This document shows positions 25,788-32,606 of a stretch of 64,000 nucleotides of DNA, one piece after another. A model generated the notes under the pieces. That model worked only from the letters and a program-made list of their open reading frames with translations, was not told the origin of the DNA and made no database searches. This stretch comes from an uncultured Ruminococcus sp. (GTDB taxonomy: Bacteria; Bacillota; Clostridia; Oscillospirales; Acutalibacteraceae), in the NCBI GenBank assembly GCA_900539465.1, contig UQCF01000011.1, forward strand, positions 19,708 through 83,707, written 5' to 3'. The position numbers and the translations under genes were made by a program. The first letter of the stretch is position 1; each line of letters starts with the position of its first letter.

Positions 25788-27088
25788 ATATTCTGCGCCT
25801 CCTTTTGCATGAAATCCATGCTTCTTTGCGCCAATGCCTCATATCGAAGCTTTTTATCTCTTATCTTATCCCGAAGCGGAGGCAAAACGCCGAAGTTTGC
25901 CCCCATGGGCTGAAAGTTTTTAACGCTTTCATCGCTTATATATCTGCTGAGTGCGCCTATCATCGTAAAGGGCGGCAATATTATGCTCTCTTTGCCCTCA
26001 AGGCGTCTCGCCGTGTTTATGCCTGCCATTATTCCCGAAGCGGCGGATTCCATATACCCCTCCACACCGGTTATCTGACCTGCAAAGAAAAGATTTTCTC
26101 TTTTTCTGAATGAAAAATCGCCGTTCAAATGCCTCGGGGAGTCTATAAACGTGTTGCGGTGCATAACGCCGTATCTCAAAAACTCCGCATTTTTGAGCGC
26201 AGGTATCATTGAAAAAACTCTTTTTTGCTCGCCGAATTTAAGGTTTGTCTGAAAGCCGACGAGGTTATACATCGTGCCGTCCGCATTCTCTTTGCGAAGC
26301 TGCAATGCCGCCCACGGTCTGTGAGAAGTTCTCGGGTCAACAAGGCCCACCGGCTTCAGCGGGCCGAAACGCATTGTATCTTTGCCTCTTGAAGCGAGCA
26401 CTTCTATTGGCATACAGCCCTCGTACACGTCTTTTTTCTTGTCAAAAGAGTGAAGCGGCGCAGATTCCGCATTTATAAGCTCCTCATAAAACGCCTCATA
26501 CTCTTCTTTATTCATCGGGCAGTTTATATAATCGTCCTCGCCGCCCCTGTCATAGCGCGACTGTGTGAACGCACTTTTCATATCAACGCTATCTGCCGAA
26601 ACAATCGGCGCGGCGGCGTCAAAAAAGCTGAGACTTCCGCCGCAGAGCTCTTTTATTTTTTGTGCCAAAGGCTCGGAAGCGAGCGGACCTGCCGCTATTA
26701 TAACATTGCCCTCGGGTATATCGGTGACCTCGCAGGCTTCGATTTTTATAAGCGGATGCGACTTGATTTTTTCGGTGACGAGAAGTGAGAACTTATCTCT
26801 GTCCACCGCAAGTGCGCCGCCTGCCGGAACGCGCGTCTCTTTGGCACACTCGGTGCAAAGCGAACCGAGCAAACTCATCTCTGCCTTTAAAAGCCCTGCG
26901 GCAGAGCCCAAACGCTCTGCCTTTAATGAGTTGGAGCATACAAGCTCCGCCAGCATATCGCTTTTGTGTGCAGGGGATTTTTTTAGAGGCTTCATCTCTT
27001 TGAGAATGACGTTTATGCCCCTGTTTGCAAGTGCCCATGCCGCCTCTGTTCCTGCAAGCCCTCCGCCGACTACGGTTACGGTGTTCAT
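25784..27088 (-). CDS. trmFO: Folate/FAD-dependent tRNA-m5U54 methyltransferase
   Basis: A 434-residue flavoprotein that methylates U54 in the T-loop of tRNA using methylene-tetrahydrofolate. The N-terminal FAD motif is VVGGGLAGTEAAWALANRG; CSNSLKAERLGSAAGLLKAE and PAGGALAVDR are family blocks; the C-terminal FAGQITGVEGYMESAASG is the second FAD-contacting motif. The Cys in the YINCPMN stretch is typical. It overlaps topA by four bases, the usual topA-trmFO order in Firmicutes. Confidence 0.96.
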   Translation of the reverse strand: MNTVTVVGGGLAGTEAAWALANRGINVILKEMKPLKKSPAHKSDMLAELVCSNSLKAERLGSAAGLLKAEMSLLGSLCTECAKETRVPAGGALAVDRDKFSLLVTEKIKSHPLIKIEACEVTDIPEGNVIIAAGPLASEPLAQKIKELCGGSLSFFDAAAPIVSADSVDMKSAFTQSRYDRGGEDDYINCPMNKEEYEAFYEELINAESAPLHSFDKKKDVYEGCMPIEVLASRGKDTMRFGPLKPVGLVDPRTSHRPWAALQLRKENADGTMYNLVGFQTNLKFGEQKRVFSMIPALKNAEFLRYGVMHRNTFIDSPRHLNGDFSFRKRENLFFAGQITGVEGYMESAASGIMAGINTARRLEGKESIILPPFTMIGALSRYISDESVKNFQPMGANFGVLPPLRDKIRDKKLRYEALAQRSMDFMQKEAQNI

Positions 27089-29214
27089 TCGGCGTCGTCC
27101 TTCTTTTTGGATTTGCGCTCTGCCTTTTTCTCAAAGCCGCAGCTTTCGTCAAGGCAGACAAGCATGCCTCCCTTGCGCTTAAAGAGCGATTTGCCGCACT
27201 TGGGGCAGGTTTCGTCCGTGGGCTTATCCCACGTCATAAAATCGCACTTCGGCCAGCTTTCGCAGCCGTAGAAGGTGTGACCTTTTTTAGACCTTTTCTC
27301 AATAACCTGACTGCCGCACTTGGGGCATTTTGCCGAGGTTTTTAATACAAGCGGCTTTGCGTTTTTGCACTCGGGGTAGCCGGGGCAGGCAAGGAATTTG
27401 CCGAAACGTCCGGTTTTTATCACCATGAGTCTGCCGCATTTTTCGCAGGGAATATCGGTAACGTCTTCTTCAAGCTGAATTTTAACGTCTTTCATATCTT
27501 CTTTTGCCTTTTGAAGGGTTTTGTCAAACTCATCATAAAAGCCGTGAAGCATCTCGACATAATTCTCTTTGCCCTCGCCGATTTCATCAAGCTGTGTTTC
27601 CATCTGCGCGGTGAATTTGGCGTTGACTATTTTGGGGAAACGCTCTTTTAAAAGACCCGTTGTTGCCTCGCCCAATTCTGTGGGGATAAGCATTTTTGCC
27701 TGCCTTTTGACGTATTCTCTTTTGATTATGGTTGTGATGATTGTGGCATATGTGCTGGGTCGGCCGATGCCGTTTTCCTCCATAGCCTTAATGAGCGAAG
27801 CCTCGGTGTATCTTGCCGGGGGCTGTGTGAAATGCTGATTGCCGACAAGCTCTTTTAATTTGAGCGAATCGTCCTTGTTAAGCTCCGGAAGTTTTTTGTT
27901 GCTGTCGCTGTTTTCGGAATCGGTGCTCTCTTCATAAAGAGAGGTGAAGCCGTCGAACTTAATGCTGTAGCCTGCCGCGGAGAAAAGGCAGTATCTGCCG
28001 TTTGACGCGTCCTCTTCCGTGGCACCGGTTATCTCTGCTCTTACCGTGTTTTGAACACAGCTTGCCATAAGGCTTGCGATAAAACGCTTCCAGATAAGGG
28101 TATAAAGCTTATACTGGTCAGCCGAGAGACTGCCCTTGACCTTTTCGGGTGTGAGCGAGGGCGATGTGGGGCGGATTGCCTCGTGGCCGTCCTGCGCGTT
28201 GCTTCCGGATTTAAAATATCTCGGCTTTTCGGGCAGATATTTTTCGCCGAAAGCCTCTGCTATATACTGATTCGCCGCCGCGCGCGCTTCTTCGGATATC
28301 CTGAGAGAGTCCGTTCTCATATATGTTATAAGACCCGTTGTGCCTATGCCGGCAACGTCAACACCTTCATAAAGCTCCTGCGCTGTTCGCATGGTTCTTT
28401 GCGGCTGAAAGCCGAGCTTGCGCGAAGCCTCCTGCTGCAATGTAGAGGTGATAAAGGGCGGTGCGGGGTTCTTTTTGCGCGTGCCTTTTTTGAGTGATGT
28501 GACGGTGTATTTCGCACCGTCAAGGCGGGCGATATAAGAATCTGCCTGCTCTTTGGTCGTGATTTTTACCTTGCCTGTTTCATCGCCCGTGAACGAAGCG
28601 GAAAACATCTTTCTGCACGGCGCGGTGAACTTTGCGTCAAGTGACCAATATTCCTCGGGCTTAAACGCTCTTATCTCGTTTTCGCGGTCAACAATAAGTC
28701 TTACCGCAACGCTCTGAACACGCCCGGCAGAAAGACCGCGGCGGATTTTTTGAGAAATAAAGGGACTGAGCTTATAACCCACAAGGCGGTCGAGTATTCT
28801 TCTTGCCTGCTGTGCGTTTACAAGGTCCATATCTATTGAGCGCGGCTCTTTCATGCCCGCTTCTATACCGCTTTTTGTGATTTCGTGAAAAGTTATTCTG
28901 TTCTTTTTATCGGTGTCAAGACCCAAAAGTGCGGCGAGGTGCCAGGATATGGCTTCTCCCTCGCGGTCGGGGTCGGTTGCGAGATATACATAGTCGCTTT
29001 CGGCAACCTTTTCTTTAAGCTCTTTGACCAGAGCCTCTTTGCCCTTTATAACGGCATATTTCGGCGCAAAATCGTTTTTTATATCTACGCTCAGCCTTGC
29101 CGCCGGCAAATCTCTGACGTGACCCATTGACGCGGTTACGTCATAATCCTTGCCGAGGTATTTTTTTATTGTTTTTACTTTTGTAGGGGACTCCACGATT
29201 ATAAGTTTTGACAT
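27085..29214 (-). CDS. topA: DNA topoisomerase I
   Basis: A 709-residue type IA topoisomerase that relaxes negative supercoils. The TOPRIM domain is at the N-terminus (KLIIVESPTKVKTIKKYLG, then ATDPDREGEAISWHL); the active-site Tyr lies in TTGLITYMRTDSLRIS. Three C-terminal zinc-ribbon repeats with CxxC pairs follow (CEKCG, CPKCGS, CPKCGK), ending in a Lys-rich tail. The ATG at 29214 fits the SD AGGA better than the ATGs at 29223 and 29220. It lies about 20 bases after dprA, a common pairing. Confidence 0.97.
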   Translation of the reverse strand: MSKLIIVESPTKVKTIKKYLGKDYDVTASMGHVRDLPAARLSVDIKNDFAPKYAVIKGKEALVKELKEKVAESDYVYLATDPDREGEAISWHLAALLGLDTDKKNRITFHEITKSGIEAGMKEPRSIDMDLVNAQQARRILDRLVGYKLSPFISQKIRRGLSAGRVQSVAVRLIVDRENEIRAFKPEEYWSLDAKFTAPCRKMFSASFTGDETGKVKITTKEQADSYIARLDGAKYTVTSLKKGTRKKNPAPPFITSTLQQEASRKLGFQPQRTMRTAQELYEGVDVAGIGTTGLITYMRTDSLRISEEARAAANQYIAEAFGEKYLPEKPRYFKSGSNAQDGHEAIRPTSPSLTPEKVKGSLSADQYKLYTLIWKRFIASLMASCVQNTVRAEITGATEEDASNGRYCLFSAAGYSIKFDGFTSLYEESTDSENSDSNKKLPELNKDDSLKLKELVGNQHFTQPPARYTEASLIKAMEENGIGRPSTYATIITTIIKREYVKRQAKMLIPTELGEATTGLLKERFPKIVNAKFTAQMETQLDEIGEGKENYVEMLHGFYDEFDKTLQKAKEDMKDVKIQLEEDVTDIPCEKCGRLMVIKTGRFGKFLACPGYPECKNAKPLVLKTSAKCPKCGSQVIEKRSKKGHTFYGCESWPKCDFMTWDKPTDETCPKCGKSLFKRKGGMLVCLDESCGFEKKAERKSKKKDDAE

Positions 29215-29233
29215 AGACATCATCCTATTAAGT

Positions 29234-30421
29234 TTATTTTAAGCTGTACATTTTTCCCTCTCCGGAGCATATAAGCTCCGCGAGCTCAAGCTCTGTGACC
29301 GCCTTGAACAGCTTTGAAAAATCAAGGCCGGTCTTTCGTTTAATATCGTCTATATGTATCGGCTTGTCAGAAAATACCGCATAAACCGATTTTGCCTCTT
29401 GCGAGAGCGAGTCAAGGTCTTTAACACGCTCAAATATGCTCCCGTTAAAAGGCACGTCCTTTTCTTCCTGCTTGGTTTTTGTGTTGATGTTTGAAACAGA
29501 GCCGCTGATTTTGAGCTGAGTTTCGATTTTTTCGGCATCAATCGCTTTCGGGTATTTTGCCGCATAACCCGAGAGCACATCCATCGCCGAGAAAACGGGC
29601 TTTGCGCCGTCGCTTATCAGCTTGTGAACGCCTGTGAATTTGTCGCTCATAACATCGCCCGGCACGGCAAAAACATCTCTGCCCTGCTCAAGTGCCAGAC
29701 CTGCCGTGATAAGCGAGCCGCTTTTTACACCTGCTTCTATGACAACCGTCCCGTGTGAAAGACCCGAAATAATGCGGTTTCTTATCGGAAAAGTTCTCGC
29801 AGACGCGGGAGTGAACGGCGGATATTCTGTTATAAGCGCACCGTTTGCGGCTATCTGCTCGCGCAAAAGTCTGTTTGCCTCTAAATATTTTGCGCCGAAG
29901 CCGTTGCCGAGCACCGCAACGGTTTTGCCGCCTGCCTCAAGCGCACCCGTATGCGCCGCGCTGTCAACGCCCAAAGCCCCTCCGCTTATGACAACCGCGC
30001 CCGAACGTGTGAGTGAAGCCGACAGACTTTTGGCAACGGAAAGGCTGTTTTCATCCGCCTCTCTTGTGCCGACGACCGCTATGGCGATTTTATGTATCAA
30101 AAACCTGAGGTCGCCCTGATAATACAACACTGCGGGCAAATCGTCAAGAGGTTTTAACATTCTGGGATAAAGTTTATCCTCCGGCGTTACGGCTTTGTAT
30201 GAATTTTTGCGGCAAACCTCCAAGGTTTCATACGCCTTTTCTATCGGCGTTAATTTAAGCTTTGAAAGCTGTGAGGGAGTGAATATGCCCGAAAGCTTCC
30301 ACTCGTATTCGCCCGCCTCATAAAAAGCTTTTGCAGAGCCGAAGTAAGAGAGCATTTCTCCCGTTCTGCGGCATCCTGCGCCCAATGCATGCTGATACCA
30401 AACCCAATGCTCAATCGCCAT
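29234..30421 (-). CDS. dprA: DNA processing protein DprA
   Basis: A 395-residue Rossmann-fold protein. In competent bacteria it protects incoming single-stranded DNA and loads RecA; it is also widely kept in species not known to be competent. Blocks seen: YPRMLKPLDDLPAVLYYQG, VGTREADENSLSVAKSL, VISGGALGVDSAAHTGAL, AVLGNGF, FPIRNRIISGLSHGTVVIEAG and DVFAVPGDVMS. A C-terminal winged-helix-like domain follows a variable linker. It overlaps the preceding methyltransferase gene by 11 bases. Confidence 0.95.
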   Translation of the reverse strand: MAIEHWVWYQHALGAGCRRTGEMLSYFGSAKAFYEAGEYEWKLSGIFTPSQLSKLKLTPIEKAYETLEVCRKNSYKAVTPEDKLYPRMLKPLDDLPAVLYYQGDLRFLIHKIAIAVVGTREADENSLSVAKSLSASLTRSGAVVISGGALGVDSAAHTGALEAGGKTVAVLGNGFGAKYLEANRLLREQIAANGALITEYPPFTPASARTFPIRNRIISGLSHGTVVIEAGVKSGSLITAGLALEQGRDVFAVPGDVMSDKFTGVHKLISDGAKPVFSAMDVLSGYAAKYPKAIDAEKIETQLKISGSVSNINTKTKQEEKDVPFNGSIFERVKDLDSLSQEAKSVYAVFSDKPIHIDDIKRKTGLDFSKLFKAVTELELAELICSGEGKMYSLK

Positions 30422-31205
30422 GGCGCACCATCTCCCACATCAAGATAGCGGCGGCGGTCGAGGCATTGAGCGACTCGGCTCTGCCGCGCATAGGTATTGT
30501 TGCCAAAGCTTTGCAGGCGTCCATGGTTCTTTTTTCTACCCCGTTGCCCTCGTTGCCCACAACGCATATAACCCCGCCGTCAAAGCAAAGGTCGGTGATT
30601 TTTTCTGCTTTTGCGCTCGGTGTGGAGGCAAGCGTCAGCATACCGCCCTCGTCTGCCGATTTTAAAAATGACGGAGCGTCATCGCAAACAAAAATATTGA
30701 GCCTGAAAAACGCACCCATAGAAGCGCGCAGTGCTTTTGGGTTAAACACGTCGCACCCTCCGCAAACGATAAGTCCGTCTATGCCGAGAGCCTCTGCGGT
30801 TCTTGCCGCGGAGCCGATATTGGACGGGTCCTGAACATTCTCAAGCAAAACATATTTGCCGGCAAAATCTATTTTATCTGCTTTATAGATTTTGTCAACC
30901 GCCGAGCAAACGCCAAATATGCCCTGAGGAGATTTTGTATCGCCCAAGCGCAAAGCAACATCGGTGCTTATTTTGTAGCTGTCTTTTGCAAAAGAAAGCA
31001 GTGCCGCACAAACCTCGGGGAACTTTTTTTGAGCGGATTCGGTGAAAAAGAATTGCAAAACAGATACGCCGCTTTTAAGAGCATCCGAACAAAGGCGGGC
31101 ACCCTCAATAAAAAACATATTGTTTTTTCTTCTTGCGGCGGCATCGTCACGCAAAGAGAGCGCAAATTTTATTTTTGCATTGGTGCGTGATGTAATATTC
31201 TCCAA
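30411..31205 (-). CDS. TrmH/SpoU-family RNA 2'-O-methyltransferase
   Basis: A 264-residue SPOUT methyltransferase. Conserved blocks are SRTNAKIKFALSLRDDAAARR with FFIEGARL at the N-terminus, motif 1 LLENVQDPSNIGSAARTAEA, ICVVGNEGNGV (motif 2) and IPMRGRAESLNASTAAAI (motif 3, knot). The target is a ribose in rRNA or tRNA; it resembles YsgA/TsnR-type enzymes. I place the start at the TTG at 31205, eight bases after AGGGGTG, which gives the usual ENITSRTNAK start. A terminator lies only about 24 bases upstream, so expression may rely on read-through from rplT. Confidence 0.9.
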   Translation of the reverse strand: MENITSRTNAKIKFALSLRDDAAARRKNNMFFIEGARLCSDALKSGVSVLQFFFTESAQKKFPEVCAALLSFAKDSYKISTDVALRLGDTKSPQGIFGVCSAVDKIYKADKIDFAGKYVLLENVQDPSNIGSAARTAEALGIDGLIVCGGCDVFNPKALRASMGAFFRLNIFVCDDAPSFLKSADEGGMLTLASTPSAKAEKITDLCFDGGVICVVGNEGNGVEKRTMDACKALATIPMRGRAESLNASTAAAILMWEMVRHGD

Positions 31206-31228
31206 TTTGTTTTCACCCCTGATTAGCA

Positions 31229-31260
31229 AAAAGTCACGCCCTTCTTAAAAAAGGGCGTGA
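31229..31260 (-). terminator. Intrinsic terminator after rplT
   Basis: A perfect 10-bp stem, TCACGCCCTT (31234-31243) with AAGGGCGTGA (31251-31260), then CTTTTT in the minus direction. It ends the infC operon ten bases after rplT, just before the next gene's SD. Confidence 0.85.
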
Positions 31261-31270
31261 TTACAGATTA

Positions 31271-31627
31271 TTATTTAAGAGCTTCTTTAGCCTTTTCTGT
31301 GAGGGCTGTGAATGCAGCCGGGTCTGCAATGGCTATCTCTGAGAGCATCTTACGGTTGAGTGTAATGCCCGCTTTGTTAAGACCGTTCATGAATGTTGAG
31401 TAATTCATGCCGTTCATCTTAGCTGCTGCCGAGATACGGGTTATCCAAAGGCGGCGGAAATCACGCTTTTTCTGCTTGCGGCCGATGTAAGCATACTGAC
31501 CTGATTTCATTACTGCCTGTTTTGCTGTTTTAAAAAGCTTGCTCTTTGAGCCGTAGTAGCCCTTTGAAAGCTTAAGTACTTTATTTCTTCTCTTACGGGT
31601 CATTGTTGCACCCTTAATACGAGCCAT
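31271..31627 (-). CDS. rplT: 50S ribosomal protein L20
   Basis: A 118-residue protein matching L20 throughout: ARIKGATMTRKRRNKVLKLSKGYYG, the basic N-terminal tail (written in part), AYIGRKQKKRDFRRLWITRI and NGLNKAGITLNRKMLSEIA. L20 binds 23S rRNA early in assembly and in B. subtilis represses its own operon by binding the infC leader. Here it is the last gene of infC-rpmI-rplT. Confidence 0.98.
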   Translation of the reverse strand: MARIKGATMTRKRRNKVLKLSKGYYGSKSKLFKTAKQAVMKSGQYAYIGRKQKKRDFRRLWITRISAAAKMNGMNYSTFMNGLNKAGITLNRKMLSEIAIADPAAFTALTEKAKEALK

Positions 31628-31671
31628 AGTTAGTTACCTCCGAAAAATTAGTTTTCTTATTCCCGATGTTA

Positions 31672-31869
31672 TTATTTATAAGGAACAAGACGTTTGATCT
31701 GCTTCTGGTTTGTTTTGTCGGCAACAGCCGTCTTACGCAGACCTCTCTTGCGCTTTGTAGTCTTTTTGTTAAGGATGTGAGATTTGTTGGCATGGGCGCG
31801 TATGGGTTTACCGTTTTTAGAGATCTTAAAGCGTTTCTTAGCGCCGCTGTGAGTTTTGATTTTAGGCAT
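31672..31869 (-). CDS. rpmI: 50S ribosomal protein L35
   Basis: A 65-residue basic protein typical of L35: PKIKTHSGAKKRFKISKNGK, then ANKSHILNKKTTKRKRGLRK. It sits between infC and rplT with short gaps and a GGAGG SD. Confidence 0.98.
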   Translation of the reverse strand: MPKIKTHSGAKKRFKISKNGKPIRAHANKSHILNKKTTKRKRGLRKTAVADKTNQKQIKRLVPYK

Positions 31870-31897
31870 GGTTTATCCTCCTTATTAAATTACCTTT

Positions 31898-32416
31898 TTA
31901 TTTGGCTGTCTTTGCCGCAAGGAACATCAGCATTGAGCGACCCTCGAGCTTTGCAGGTTTTTCGACTGTACCGTATTCTTCGCAGGCGGCGGCAAATTTT
32001 TTCATGGTTTCAAGACCGTGCTCGGGGTGAGCCATCTCTCTGCCTCTGAAGCGGATTGAAACTTTAACTCTGTTGCCTGCCTTTAAAAACTTAATGGCAT
32101 GACCGGCTTTTGTTTCAAAATCGTGTGTGTCGATATTTAAAGACAAACGAATTTCTTTAATCTCGACAACGCGCTGATTTTTCTTAGCTTCTTTTTCGCG
32201 TTTAGCCTGTTCAAAGCGGTATTTACCGTAATCCATAATCTTGCACACGGGCGGTTTTGCCTGCGGCGCGATTTTGACCAAATCAAAGTTGCCCTGCTCT
32301 GCCAGCTTAAGAGCCTCTGAACTCGACATTATGCCGAGCTGCTCGCCGGTGTTTGAGATTACTCTGATCTCTTTGTCACGGATTTCTTCGTTGATCTGCA
32401 ATTCTTTCGTACTGAT
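31898..32416 (-). CDS. infC: Translation initiation factor IF-3
   Basis: A 172-residue IF-3 that binds 30S and checks start-codon pairing. The N domain begins STKELQINEEIRDKEIRVI and continues SNTGEQLGIMSSSEALKLA; the linker is Lys-rich; the C domain has SLNIDTHDFETKAGHAIKFL and GNRVKVSIRFRGREM. The likely start is an ATC at 32414-32416, nine bases after GGAGG: infC genes classically use AUU/AUC/AUA so that IF-3 represses its own translation. The TTG at 32422 is too near the SD. A longer frame upstream only spans the leader hairpin. Transcription is from the promoter at 32573-32601. Confidence 0.93.
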   Translation of the reverse strand: MSTKELQINEEIRDKEIRVISNTGEQLGIMSSSEALKLAEQGNFDLVKIAPQAKPPVCKIMDYGKYRFEQAKREKEAKKNQRVVEIKEIRLSLNIDTHDFETKAGHAIKFLKAGNRVKVSIRFRGREMAHPEHGLETMKKFAAACEEYGTVEKPAKLEGRSMLMFLAAKTAK

Positions 32417-32566
32417 GTTCAAGCACCTCCAAAAATCAAAGCGCGGAACGGTGAAGCACCGTCCGCGCGCATAAATCAAGACCACACCGCCCCCTTAAAG
32501 GGCTGTGATATTGACCTGCATCGGACGTCACCGTGTAGGTGGGAACACACTGTTCCGCTTTATTGT
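32417..32566 (-). ncRNA. infC leader, probable L20-type attenuator leader
   Basis: About 150 bases of untranslated leader between the promoter and infC. Near its 5' end GCGGAAC (minus strand; plus 32553-32559) can pair with GTTCCGC in the 3' arm of the hairpin at 32441-32468. This gives two exclusive folds. The position and logic match the L20-responsive leader known for Firmicutes infC operons. I did not fold it by computer. Confidence 0.55.
32441..32468 (-). terminator. Attenuator hairpin before infC
   Basis: GC-rich arms (GCGCGGACGGTG-type at 32457-32468 and its partner at 32441-32453, one bulged base) with a 3-base loop. The T-rich stretch CTTTGATTTTT follows in the minus direction, right before the infC SD. 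Confidence 0.7.
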
Positions 32567-32572
32567 GTGAGT

Positions 32573-32601
32573 ATTATAAACCCTAAAAAAGGATTTGTCA
32601 A
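32573..32601 (-). promoter_or_regulatory. Consensus promoter of infC-rpmI-rplT
   Basis: On the minus strand a perfect TTGACA (32596-32601), a 17-base spacer and a perfect TATAAT (32573-32578). Confidence 0.88.
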
Positions 32602-32606
32602 GCTTT

